Shown piece after piece: positions 11,801 to 21,685 of a stretch of 64,000 nucleotides of DNA. The notes under the pieces are model-generated. The model was given only the letters and a program-made list of their open reading frames with translations, did no database searches and had not been told where the DNA came from. The position numbers were made by a program, and so were the translations under genes. Positions within the stretch are counted from its first letter, which is position 1. Every line of letters starts with the position of its first letter. Origin of the DNA: Galaxea fascicularis (lineage: Eukaryota > Cnidaria > Anthozoa > Scleractinia > Euphylliidae); contig OX419339.1 of the NCBI GenBank assembly GCA_948470475.1, positions 12,747,363-12,811,362 of the forward strand, written 5' to 3'.

Positions 11801-13278
11801 GTATGATAAGGACAAATGAACTGACAATGCCAGTGACCCCTACACATGTGTGGCAGTTCCTCATATGGAACTGGAAGGTAACCTTACAGATGTGACAAGC
11901 AACTGAGGTTTCCTGGTCAAGTCCATGTTGATTTACTGAAATACTACACCATGTAACTTAAAAAAGAGTATCTCAGTAAAAGAGGCCACATGTAGCCCAA
12001 GCTCACATAGCATATATAAACATAGATTGGCATAGGAAAAACTATTTGCTTGAGTCCTCAAATTGCTATAAATAATTATCATTTACAATAGGCAGGTATC
12101 TTATACAGGTCACATTCCACAGGTACAGGTCACTGTTTTATTGACTGGTAACTAAGCCAAACAGTTCCACATCGATCTAAAACAAAATTTTATACCTGCC
12201 AACCCTCACGCATTATGCTTGAGTCTGCAGACCAATTCAATACTCCCTGTAAATGTTCCAACAAAAGTCACTTAAATGGAGTTAGAGTCCTACAGTGTAG
12301 CCGTATCAGAACATGCTAAAATTATAACAATCACAAATGCTTCCAAATCTCTTCATTACGTTCAAAAGCCATCGGAAAAACTTCAAATAGCTTCAGAACT
12401 GTTCAGAAGCCATTGGAACATCTTCGGACTCGTTCAGAAGTCACCATGACATGATCAGCGATCAGTCTGCGTCACATCGCAGACATATGGAAACATCTGT
12501 CCTCAGTGTCTGCGGCACATGATCTGAGTGACTGGGAAAGTAGAACTAGATTCAACTCTTCTGATCACTTAAATTGTGTGCCGCAGACCGCCGCAGATGC
12601 ATGTTTCCATATGTCTGCGACGTGACACAGACCAATCGCTGATCATGGCATTGATTGTGTCGCAGACCGATTGCAGACCGTTAAGATCATATGGAAACCA
12701 GGCTTAAAAGTCCTACTATTCAACACCTCTGGATTGTACCAGGAAATCGCGTCAATTTAAATCGATCTAATAACCACACAGGTCCAAATTAAGCGACGCA
12801 CACAGGAGCTCAGGTGGAAAATCCGTACAAATTTATAGTAGTGCCCTGTTCGTAATTTTGCTTTGTAAAACGAACAGTTTTTTTTCCCATACAAATCCTT
12901 CTGTTTCGTGACCACGCAGTGAATACAAGGTGCGTCATAGTTACCTAAAGCCCCTGCAACACCTGATTCGGTGATCAGATTGTGTCCGCACGCGTGTCCA
13001 ACTTCTGGTAAAGCGTCATATTCGCAAATTAAAGCAACAGTGAGACCTCCATCTACACCAGCTTCAGCTCGAAAAGCTGTATCCAAAGTGTAATGGGGTG
13101 TCACATCGAAACCGTGCCTTGCCAAAAATTTCGTTAGTTGATTGTGAGCATACGTCTCGTTAAATCCCAACTCCGGATTCTCCCATATACGTCGATTAAG
13201 ATCATACAACTCAGAAGAATAAATATCGATCGCTTCCTTTGCTCTCTGCTTCAAGATCTTGGCTTGACTATCTGCCAT
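8821..13278 (-). CDS. PM20D2-like: PM20D2-like M20 family dipeptidase, copy 2 (3 exons, 398 aa)
   Basis: Exons on the minus strand are 13278-12945, 10836-10351 and 9197-8821. Both introns are phase 1. Donors are GTAACT and GTAAGT, acceptors CAG and AAG. The start is MADSQAKIL. An in-frame upstream ATG at 13347 would add 23 residues, but the internal Met aligns with the other copies. Metal and catalytic motifs are complete: HACGHN in exon 1, PAEEGGGGK and MMVHP in exon 2, NHSHAF in exon 3. Exons 1 and 2 and the first half of exon 3 are almost identical to copy 3, while the C-terminal half of exon 3 differs. Introns 2 of copies 2 and 3 are also nearly identical. This is the parental gene that contributed most of hybrid copy 3. 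Cytosolic dipeptidase activity is inferred from family. Confidence 0.92.
12451..12646. repeat. Inverted repeat inside copy 2 intron 1 (old insertion)
   Basis: The left arm contains GATCAGCGATCAGTCTGCGT and GCAGACATATGGAAAC. The right arm contains GTTTCCATATGTCTGCGAC and ACCAATCGCTGATC. The same element is at 18480-18640 in copy 3, so it was there before the duplication. No coding potential. Confidence 0.6.
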
Positions 13279-13360
13279 TTTATTACAATTTTCTCTTGGG
13301 ACGAGGATTATTGGTGCGTAATATATGGACCAATATATGGACCACATAGTGACACGTCAA
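13279..13360 (-). promoter_or_regulatory. Candidate core promoter region of copy 2
   Basis: Just upstream of the start codon the sequence has a duplicated motif, plus strand ATATATGGACC (two copies around 13320-13345). On the coding strand it reads GGTCCATATATTGGTCCATATATTAC (split as GGTCCATATATT twice). It offers TATA-like and CArG-like cores 40-65 bp from the ATG. Copy 3 has only one of these repeats (about 19310-19323). Promoter function is inferred from position only. Confidence 0.25.
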
Positions 13361-13724
13361 TGATTACGATCGCGGGCGCATTTAAAAGATGGTGAGAACT
13401 TGTTGCCGGGGTGGGTACTCTTCGGAATTCCTGGTAGGGGTGTGCCGCCCGGTTTTCCACATACCGTATATGGCTTGTAGGTTGATTTTGCCATCAAGGC
13501 GATCATAACTCAATTTTGAGAAAACAATTCTGTTCATGGAGATGCTTTTATTTAGTGCGACTGGCCATATGTGATGATTAACTTGTTACGAGAGGAAATG
13601 CTGAGCATCATTTCAAGTTCGCGTGTCAGATGTATTTTTGAGCAGAATTTATTATAGCCATTGACTTACAAATCAACTACGTAATTTTCACCACAATCGC
13701 TATAACCTGATAAATTCCTTTTTA

Positions 13725-14090
13725 GGGCCCGATTACATGCTGAAACTTCAGCCCGGCTTCTGAAACAAATCCTCTTAAAATCAAATTGTCGATTACATGG
13801 AGATTATTCAGCCCGGGCTGAAAATCCTAGCCCGGTTTGCTCAAACTGGGCTAGGATTTTCAGCCCGGGCAAACGGGCCAGAAAATCTGGAAAATCTCAT
13901 GTAATCGCAACAGAATTTCAGCCCAGGCTGAATAGTGAGCTTGGACATGCACAGTGATTTTGTTTTCCAGGAAACAAGATGGCTGCTGCTAGTAGGAAGG
14001 AAAAGCTAATATTTCAGCCCGGGCTGAAGTTCGTCATGTAATCGCAACAAAATTTCAGCCCGGGCTGAAATTCACCATGTAATCGGGCCC
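13725..14090. mobile_element. Palindromic MITE, 366 bp, TTA target duplication (Harbinger-like)
   Basis: The ends are GGGCCCGATTACATG and CATGTAATCGGGCCC, flanked by TTA at 13722-13724 and 14091-14093. The equivalent position in the flank of copy 3 (about 20973-20976) is an empty site reading CCTTTTTAGAAGCCC, so this is an insertion after the duplication. The interior holds several copies of TTTCAGCCCGGGCTGAAA-type palindromes. A TTA duplication fits PIF/Harbinger elements. No transposase is encoded. Confidence 0.85.
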
Positions 14091-14100
14091 TTAGAAGCCC

Positions 14101-14808
14101 ATGGGTTGGTTTTCCTTCTATTGAAAATCAGCACACCTGTACTGTCCAGACATACACACGCGTGATGCTGGGGAAGATCAAGTAACTGACATAAAAATCC
14201 TGCCCCGCCCCCTCCTCGGAAAAAGGACCATTTTTACAAGGATCAAAGAAGTTGACTGGCTTAACCCCTCGGAAATTATCTCTAACTTACAACAACCTCT
14301 AGCAACCCAGAAGGAAATCTTATGATCTTAGTAAGTTTCCTAATACAGTTTCTTCAATCAAGATTCTTATGCAAATTTTCATTAAGAATCTTACAAGAAC
14401 TTTAGATCTTGATGACATTTTTACAAGATCTTTTAAGAATCTTACAGGTTCTTGGTAAGAATTTATGCAAGATTCTTACATGTTTGAGGAAGATAAAGTA
14501 GTTGACATAAAAATCCTTCCCCACCCCCTCCTCAGATGTTAGTTATGTACATGTTTGCTTAACAAAATTATACCATATTTATCTGCCCTTTTGGGGCAAA
14601 CACCACTATTTTGTTTATCATCCACCATAAAAAATCTGCAACAAAGTGTTGCCAACAAAATTTTAATGAAACTAAGGATAAATCAGTGATTATTTTTAAA
14701 CAAGTCACATAAGAAATGAATAAAATAATATATAAAAAATCTACTGACACTGCTAAATGTTGCAGTAGATTGATTGCTCTTTGCTGCAAATTGCAATTAC
14801 AATAATTA
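14101..14808. repeat. Duplicated 3' flank (first copy of a 0.7-kb block)
   Basis: This block is nearly identical to 20985-21685. Shared features are the run of CAAGATTCTTAC-type motifs, the phrase CCACCCCCTCCTCAGATGTT and the AT-rich tail before the stop codon. In both places it is the 3' flank of a dipeptidase gene (copies 3 and 4). It contains no gene. It supports the hybrid origin of copy 3. Confidence 0.8.
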
Positions 14809-17800
14809 TTACTTTATTGGGTTTGTGTTTTCAAAGTCATTCTGCACCTTGACAATCATACCAGGATTACATAAAATGTCAATGGCTGTCATGGCCAATG
14901 CCTTGCTGGCAATCAAAGTTTTTTGATGGGCTTGCTCTGTTCCTGCTGCCTTGGTAAATGCATGTGAATGATTGGCAGCTGTTGTCCCAATAGCATACAT
15001 TGGATGTATTGAAGGTACCACATGAGAAACATTACCCATGTCAGTCGAGGCTGAAAATTCTACATCAAGAAATTTCACTCCCAATGCTTTTGCATTTGCT
15101 TCATACAGTTCTGCCAGGGTGTTGTTGGAGTCCAAGTCTGAATAGTTGTTTGATCCCCATTCAACGCAAACATCACAACCTTAAAGGAAATCATGTGCCA
15201 TTCAAAACTACACCATGATGAATTATTATCTTGATTTAAATATGCTCTCATTTCTTTGAAGACACCCCTTTTGCAATAATCACCCCTATTCAAAGTATTG
15301 TAATACCAACAAAATAATGTCTTGGGAAGTTTCCCGAGTGTTTGGAACTAATAACTAAAAGGGCAAAGCTACAGTTATTAAATTAAACCATAAGTTTCCT
15401 TTGCTTGTCAATTTTTGTGACGTCCTTTCTCATGTAAAGTTTAAAGGGGCAGGTCATGCATTTAACCATTTCTTTGAACAATTAAAATCTGTATAATTCT
15501 GTGATAGGAAACTTTTAAATAATGGTCCATTTTTATTAACAATTGATATATTTGTATGCTGAAACCATAAAAAAAACGCGTTTTTTTGCAACAAATGACT
15601 CGGATGGAAATGGATTATGATTATTGAAAAATTAAGTTACTCTCTCTGTCTCTTCAAAAAATCGATGTTAATGGCCATGGTTTGTATTTTCTTTGCCAAT
15701 TAAGGCTAATTCTTCATTAACACGTTTAAATATGATGTTATACATGGGTTGAATTCCTTACAGCTAATATCAGGATAGTGTGGGCCAAAAATTTCTGAAA
15801 TCTTGATGACAGTGCCCCCTTAGGTACAACCCAACAGTATACCGACTTGCACAGAGCATTACCGTTTGGCCAACTGTTCATCCTTTGACAATCAGTTCTT
15901 TCAGCCATTAATACTGTTACTGATCCCAGGGGTAAAGTTTGGCTTTAACAACAATTATCTAGTAGTTTTGGACAAGTCATACAGCATTTTAAAGCAATTC
16001 ATAGTCAGCTCTCCATTCTTGTATCTACTTTGTCATTAACTTTATTCTGTGCAATTTTAACATAATTATTTATTTGTCTGCTGTTCTGTAGTCTCATTGT
16101 CTCTTTGTTCCCTCATTAGTTGTTTCCCTAGCATTTGTATGGATTTGTCCATTATCCACCAATTGTCTAAATGCCACTAATGGCCTACACATCCATCTTG
16201 CAGCTAAAATGTACCTTGCTACAATGTACCTACACCCAATAATGTGCAGAAAAAAAAAGACAGAACTATTGATGCACCTGTCACTAATTTGCGTAATATA
16301 CTTACCACTAGCTGTAGCTGCTGCTTCAAAGCATTTTGTGACCTTTTGCTGTAATGTCTTAAGCTCCTCATCAGTTGGTGCTCTAAGATAATAAACAAGC
16401 TGAGAACGATCAGGGATGATGTTAGGTTTCACACCCCCTTCAGAGATGACACCATGCACATGCCATGTGGGCTTCATCTGCTGTCGCAACACACTTATGT
16501 TGGTGTAAGCCATGACTGCTGCATCAAGGGCATTGATTCCTTTCCAGGGGAATGCAGCAGCATGAGAAGCATACCCCTTGTAGGTGACAGTGACACTGGC
16601 ACGAGCCAAAATAACTGGTTTGAGAACATCTACTGGGCAAGGATTAACCATCATACAGAAGTCAATATCTTTAAAACAGCCATTGTTGATCATCAGAATC
16701 TTGCCTCCTCCTCTTTCCTCTGCAGGAGTACCAAGAACAACTATTTTCGCCTTTGGCTTTTCATTGACTGCTTCCAAAGCAATTTTCAGACCTGTTTTTG
16801 GACAAAATAAAAAACAACAGGAAAAGAATCCATGGTGAAGTGAAACAAGTTGATTGTGACTACTGAGCCACACACCAGCTGCTCTCATTAAACTCATAAC
16901 AGCTGCCAAGCAAGCATCTACGAAGAATGCATTGGAAGATCATCTCTTGTTGCTGATTTATCTCAATTGATGAAAACAACAATATTGATTTTCTCTGACT
17001 GTAATTATTATCATTTACTGACCCCATGCTGTTAATCCAGTTGTTAAAAACAATAATGTTGAGATCATTATTAATCGTGAACCTCTGAGTTTAATGACTT
17101 TTGTAAAACCAAGAGCCATACAAGCATGTGACAAGCAACTTGAGGTTTCCTGGTCAAGTCCGCATTGATTTACTGAAATACCACACCATGTAACTTAAAA
17201 AAGAGTATTGCAGGGGTTGCACTGTGGCCTTATTTTTTTATGTCGCGTCATATGTTGTCCCACAAATATGTCACGACATTTACGCCACGGGAGTCTTGGA
17301 GGTCGCACATGTGGGACATAAATGATATTTGAACTCTTAATATTTCACTCGTGAAAAGAGCGCCAAATACAATTAATTTTGTAGACATGAGGCTGGTGCT
17401 GGTATTTTTTAGCAACATTTTTTCAATTTCTGTTAAATTTGATCAATGTACAAAACCTTATTGGTTTGTACGCATTGTGCAACATTCGCCAATGGCAAAT
17501 GTTAGCTCTTGCCGCTTTAAACCGGCGTCAAAAGATGGCTGCAAGTTTTGAGAAAACATCTGCGAGCTAAAGGGTGAAAACAAGCCATCCCCATACTGAG
17601 AATAATCAGGTGAATAGTGCGAATTTGTAAATTCGTATGGGTTTAAATTCGCCATTAGGATCAGATAAACGTTTGAAGAGAAAACCGGTGACTAAAATTT
17701 TGAACAGATAGCTGTAGCTAGCTGTGCACATGTGTTATCTTCGAAGAATTGCAAAAATTCGATTTTTGCCGGTATTTCAGATTTCACTGACATTGCGGCC

Positions 17801-19269
17801 GAAAAAAAACAAAAAATTGTTATTTTAAGGCCATTGGACAAGATATGACCTGCTTCAAGGCAGGACATCGGCTTTTTTTATCTTTAGGTTCTTTGGGCAT
17901 AGTTATGTCTGGTCGCGACAAAAGGGTCGCACTTGTCGCAGGCACGCGATGACAGATTTTATGTCCAATGTAAACACCAAAAGCGTTAGTGCGACCCCTG
18001 CCTATCTCAGTAAAAGAAGCCACATGTAGCCCAAGCTCACATAGCATATATAAACATAGATTGGCATGGGAAAAACTATTTGCTCGAGTCCTCAAATTGC
18101 TATAAATAATTATCAACAATAGGCAGGTATCTTATACAGGTCACATTCCACAGGTACAGGTCACTGTTTTATTGACTGGTAATTAAGCCAAACAGTACGT
18201 TTCACCTCGATCTAAAACAAAATTTTTTACCTGCCAACCCTCACGCATTATGCTTGAGTCTGCAAACCAATTCAATATTTCCTGTAAATGTTCCAACAAA
18301 CGTCACTTAAATCGAGTTAGAGTCCTACAGTGTAGCCGTATCAGAACACGCTAAAATTATAACAATCACAAATGCTTCCAAATGTCTTCATTACGTTCAA
18401 AAGCCATCGGAAAAACTTTAAATAGCTTCAGAACTGTTCAGAAACCATCGGAAAATCTTCGGACAGAAGTCGCCATGACATGATCGGCGATCACTCTGTG
18501 TCACATTGCAGACATATGGAAACATCTGTCCTCAGCGTCTGCGGCATATGATCTGAGTGAATGGGAAAGTACCGCAGATCAGACCGCCGCAGACATGTTT
18601 CCATATGTCTGCGGCATGACACGGACCAATCGCTGATCATGGCACTGATAGTGTCGCAGACCGTTAAGATCATAATTATGGCAACCATTATGGCTTGAAA
18701 GTCGAATTACTATTCAACACTTCTCGATTGTACCAAGAAATCGCCTCAATTTAAATCGATCTAATAACCACACAGGTCCAAATTAAGCGACGCACAAGAG
18801 CTCAGGTGGAAAATCCGTACAAATTTATAGTGGTGCCCTGTTCGTAATTTTGGTTTGTAAAACGAACAGTTTTTTTCCCATACAAATCCTTCTGTTTCGT
18901 GACCACGCAGTGAATACAAGGTGCGTCATAGTTACCTAAAGCCCCTGCAACACCTGATTCGGCGATCAGATTGTGTCCGCACGCGTGTCCAACTTCTGGT
19001 AAAGCGTCATATTCGCAAATTAAAGCAACAGTGAGACCTCCATCTACACCAGCTTCAGCTCGAAAAGCTGTATCCAAAGTGTAATGGGGTGTCACATCGA
19101 AACCGTGCCTTGCCAAAAATTTCGTTAGTTGATTGTGAGCATACGTCTCGTTAAATCCCAACTCCGGATTCTCCCATATACGTCGATTAAGATCATACAA
19201 CTCAGAAGAATAAATATCGATCACTTCCTTTGCTCTCTGCTTCAAGATCTTGGCTTGACTATCTGCCAT
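14809..19269 (-). CDS. PM20D2-like: Hybrid PM20D2-like M20 peptidase, copy 3 (3 exons, 396 aa), predicted metal ligand lost
   Basis: Exons on the minus strand are 19269-18936, 16791-16306 and 15179-14809. The splice sites and phases match copy 2. Exon 1, exon 2 and the first half of exon 3 are copy-2-like. From KAAGTEQAHQKTLIASKAL onward exon 3 is copy-4-like, as is the 3' flank. Codon 161 (16645-16643) is AAT instead of CAT, so MMVHP becomes MMVNP. In M20D enzymes this His is a metal ligand. Gly138 after the catalytic PAEE is Arg. HACGHN, PAEE and NHSHAF remain. The frame is intact, so the protein could be made, but activity may be reduced or lost. Alternatives are an inactive regulator or an early pseudogene. 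Confidence 0.9.
17209..18002. mobile_element. Non-autonomous transposon, 794 bp, in copy 3 intron 1
   Basis: Copy 2 has an uninterrupted empty site (AAAAAAGAGTATCTCAG near 11958-11974). In copy 3 the same sequence is split, with TAT on both sides (17206-17208 and 18003-18005). The ends are imperfect inverted repeats around GCAGGGGTTGCACT and AGTGCGACCCCTGC. The interior holds repeated GTCGC/GCGAC and ATGTC motifs but no coding frame. TAT as a 3-bp duplication would be compatible with Harbinger-like elements only loosely, so the class is left open. Confidence 0.8.
18480..18640. repeat. Inverted repeat inside copy 3 intron 1 (counterpart of 12451-12646)
   Basis: Shares the arms GCAGACATATGGAAAC and GTTTCCATATGTCTGC with copy 2, with a shorter centre. 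It was present before the duplication. Confidence 0.55.
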
Positions 19270-19413
19270 TTTATTACAATTTTCTCTTGGGACGAGGATT
19301 ATTGGTCCGTAATATATGGACCACATAGTGACACGTCAATGATTACGATCGCGGGCGCATTTAAATGATGGTGAGAACTTGTTGCCTCCGGGGTGGGTAC
19401 TCTTCGGAATTCC

Positions 19414-20140
19414 CCCGGCATAGTAAATCGAACCCAATCGAACTAAATTTCAATCGAACTCAATCGAACTCAATTGGTGGATTGAGTTCGATTGAGTTCG
19501 GCAATCGAACTCACTGAAAAGAAAAAAAATCAATCGAACCCAATCGAACGTTCGATTTTCGAACTCGTGATTTACGTAAAACAGACGTTGAAAATCCATT
19601 ACCAGATCTTAGAAGCTCGAGTTACTTCAGCCCTGAGTGTAGCGCACGTGTTTTTCGTAAACGAAGAAATTCAGCAGAAATGGCTTCAGATGAGTTGTGG
19701 ATCGTAAGCTACAAATGTATAGTCAAAGGCTACCAGGAATGCCGCTTTGACGTTTTTTAGCTTTGTTTTGTTCTGTTCTGTTCTCTTAACTGCCGTGGAC
19801 AGTTTATAAATGGGGTTTGTGTTATTAAGTAAATAGTGAAAAAAGCGCAAGAAAAACTTGCTTTGACGGGCTTGCTTTGGGCTTGCTTTGTATAGGTTCA
19901 CCAGAGCCAATCGAACGAAATCCATTTAATTGTGTTCGATTGAGTTCGGTTTCCAAACTCAATCGAACACAATCAGACGGATTGAGTTCGATTGAGTTCG
20001 ATTTGTTCGATTGAATTCGATTTGTTCGGAAATCGAACTCACTGAAAGTGTGGTGTTCGATTTCGTTCGATTGCCGAACTCAATCGAACTCAATCCGTGG
20101 ATTGAGTTCGATTTTCGAACGTTCGATTTACTATGCCGGG
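19414..20140. mobile_element. Non-autonomous transposon, 727 bp, 6-bp target duplication, upstream of copy 3
   Basis: Terminal inverted repeats start CCCGGCATAGTAAATCGAAC at the left and mirror this at the right. AATTCC flanks both ends (19408-19413 and 20141-20146). The empty site GGAATTCCTGG survives upstream of copy 2 at about 13426-13436. Both subterminal regions carry many CAATCGAACT repeats in inverted orientation around a unique core (about 19565-19915). No transposase is seen. It lies about 145 bp upstream of the copy 3 start codon and could influence its promoter. Confidence 0.88.
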
Positions 20141-20237
20141 AATTCCTGGTAGGGGTGTGCCGCCCGGTTCTCCAAACCCGGTTTTCCACATACCCTATAT
20201 GGCTTGTAGGTTGATTTCGCCATCAAGGCGATCATAA

Positions 20238-20524
20238 TGCACCTATCAGTGTCAGACCAAGGGGGGGGGGGGGGGGGGGTCGGGCATAGGGTGGGGATTT
20301 TGACACCTTCTGAAAAAAATTATCAAAATCCCCACCCCTGGGCAAAAAATAATTGTCAAAAGTATCAAAATCCCCTTCAGTTCTTGTTGCACACAAGACG
20401 AAAGCAATAAAATTCCCCACCCTGGGGCCATCATGTCCGATCAAAATCCCTACCCTGGGGATATACGTGACAGTCAAATTCCCGTGGTTTGCCCGACCCC
20501 TCGGGCTTGACACTGATAGGTGCA
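20238..20524. mobile_element. Non-autonomous transposon, 287 bp, TAA target duplication
   Basis: The ends are TGCACCTATCAGTGTCA and TGACACTGATAGGTGCA, flanked by TAA (20235-20237 and 20525-20527). Copy 2 has the empty site GCGATCATAACTCAATTTTGAG near 13499-13520. The interior has a run of about 19 G (20261-20279) and several degenerate CAAAATCCCCACCCTGGGG subrepeats. TAA fits a Harbinger-type TWA target. No coding sequence. Confidence 0.83.
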
Positions 20525-20984
20525 TAAGTAACTTAATTTTGAAAAAACAATTCTGTTCATGAAGATGCTTTTATTTAGTGCAACTGGCCATATGTGATGA
20601 TTAACTTGTTACGAGAGGAAATGCTGACCATCATTTCAAGTTTGCGTGTCAGATGTATTTTTCAGCAGAATAGGCCATTTTACAGTTGTTCGCTCAGTGA
20701 CCTGGCATATGAATGGCAGCGAGGTTGCCGGTGACCTTGTATTGATAGAGACCTCACTGTTTTTATCATGTAAATCATGTTGTTGTAATGCTAACTAGTC
20801 TGCATTTACATAAGAAAAGCAGAAAGGTTTCTATCAAAACAAGGTAACCCTCAGCCTCGCTTCCATTCATAGGCCAGGTAACTCTGCCACAATTGTAAAA
20901 TGGTCTATTGACTATAGCCATTGACTTACAAATCAACTACACCACAATCGCTGTAGCCTGATAAATTCCTTTTTAGAAGCCCAT

Positions 20985-21685
20985 GGGTTGGTTTTCCTTT
21001 TATTTGAAAATCAGCACACCTGTACTGTCTAGACAAACGCGCGTGTGATGCGAGGGAAGATCAAGTAACCAACATAAACATCCTGCCCTGCCCCCTCCTC
21101 GGAAAAAGGACCATTTTTACAAGGATCAAAGACTGGCTTAACCCCTCGGAGATTATCTCTAACTTACAACAACCTCTAACAACCCAGAAGGAAATCTTAT
21201 TATGATCTTAGTAAGATTCCTAATACAGTTTCTTCAATCAAGATTCTTATGCAAATTTTCATTAAGAATCTTACAAGAACTTTAGATCTTGATGACATTT
21301 TTACAAGATCTTTTAAGAATCTTACAGGTTCTTGGTAAGAATCTTGCAAGATTCTTACATGTTTGAGGAAGATAAAGTAGTTGACATAAAAATCCTTCCC
21401 CACCCCCTCCTCAGATGTTAGTTATGTACATGTTTGCTTAACAAAACTATAACATAATTATCTGCCCTTTTGGGGCAAACACCACTATATTGTTTATCAT
21501 CCACCATAAAAAATCTGCAACAGTGTTGCCAACAAAATTTTAATGAAACTAAGGATAAATCAGTGATTATTTTTAAACAAGTCATGTAAGAAATGAATAA
21601 AATAATATATAAAAAATCTACTGACACTGCTAAATGTTGCAGTAGATTGATTGCTCTTTGCTGCAAATTGCAATTACAATAATTA
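20985..21685. repeat. Duplicated 3' flank (second copy of the 0.7-kb block)
   Basis: Near-identical partner of 14101-14808, here forming the original 3' flank of copy 4. It contains no gene. Confidence 0.8.

Noticed and set aside
16094..16909. Single long frame of 271 codons across copy 3 exon 2
   Set aside because: The ends read through the introns on both sides. Splice sites at 16791 and 16306 give the same 486-nt exon as the other copies.
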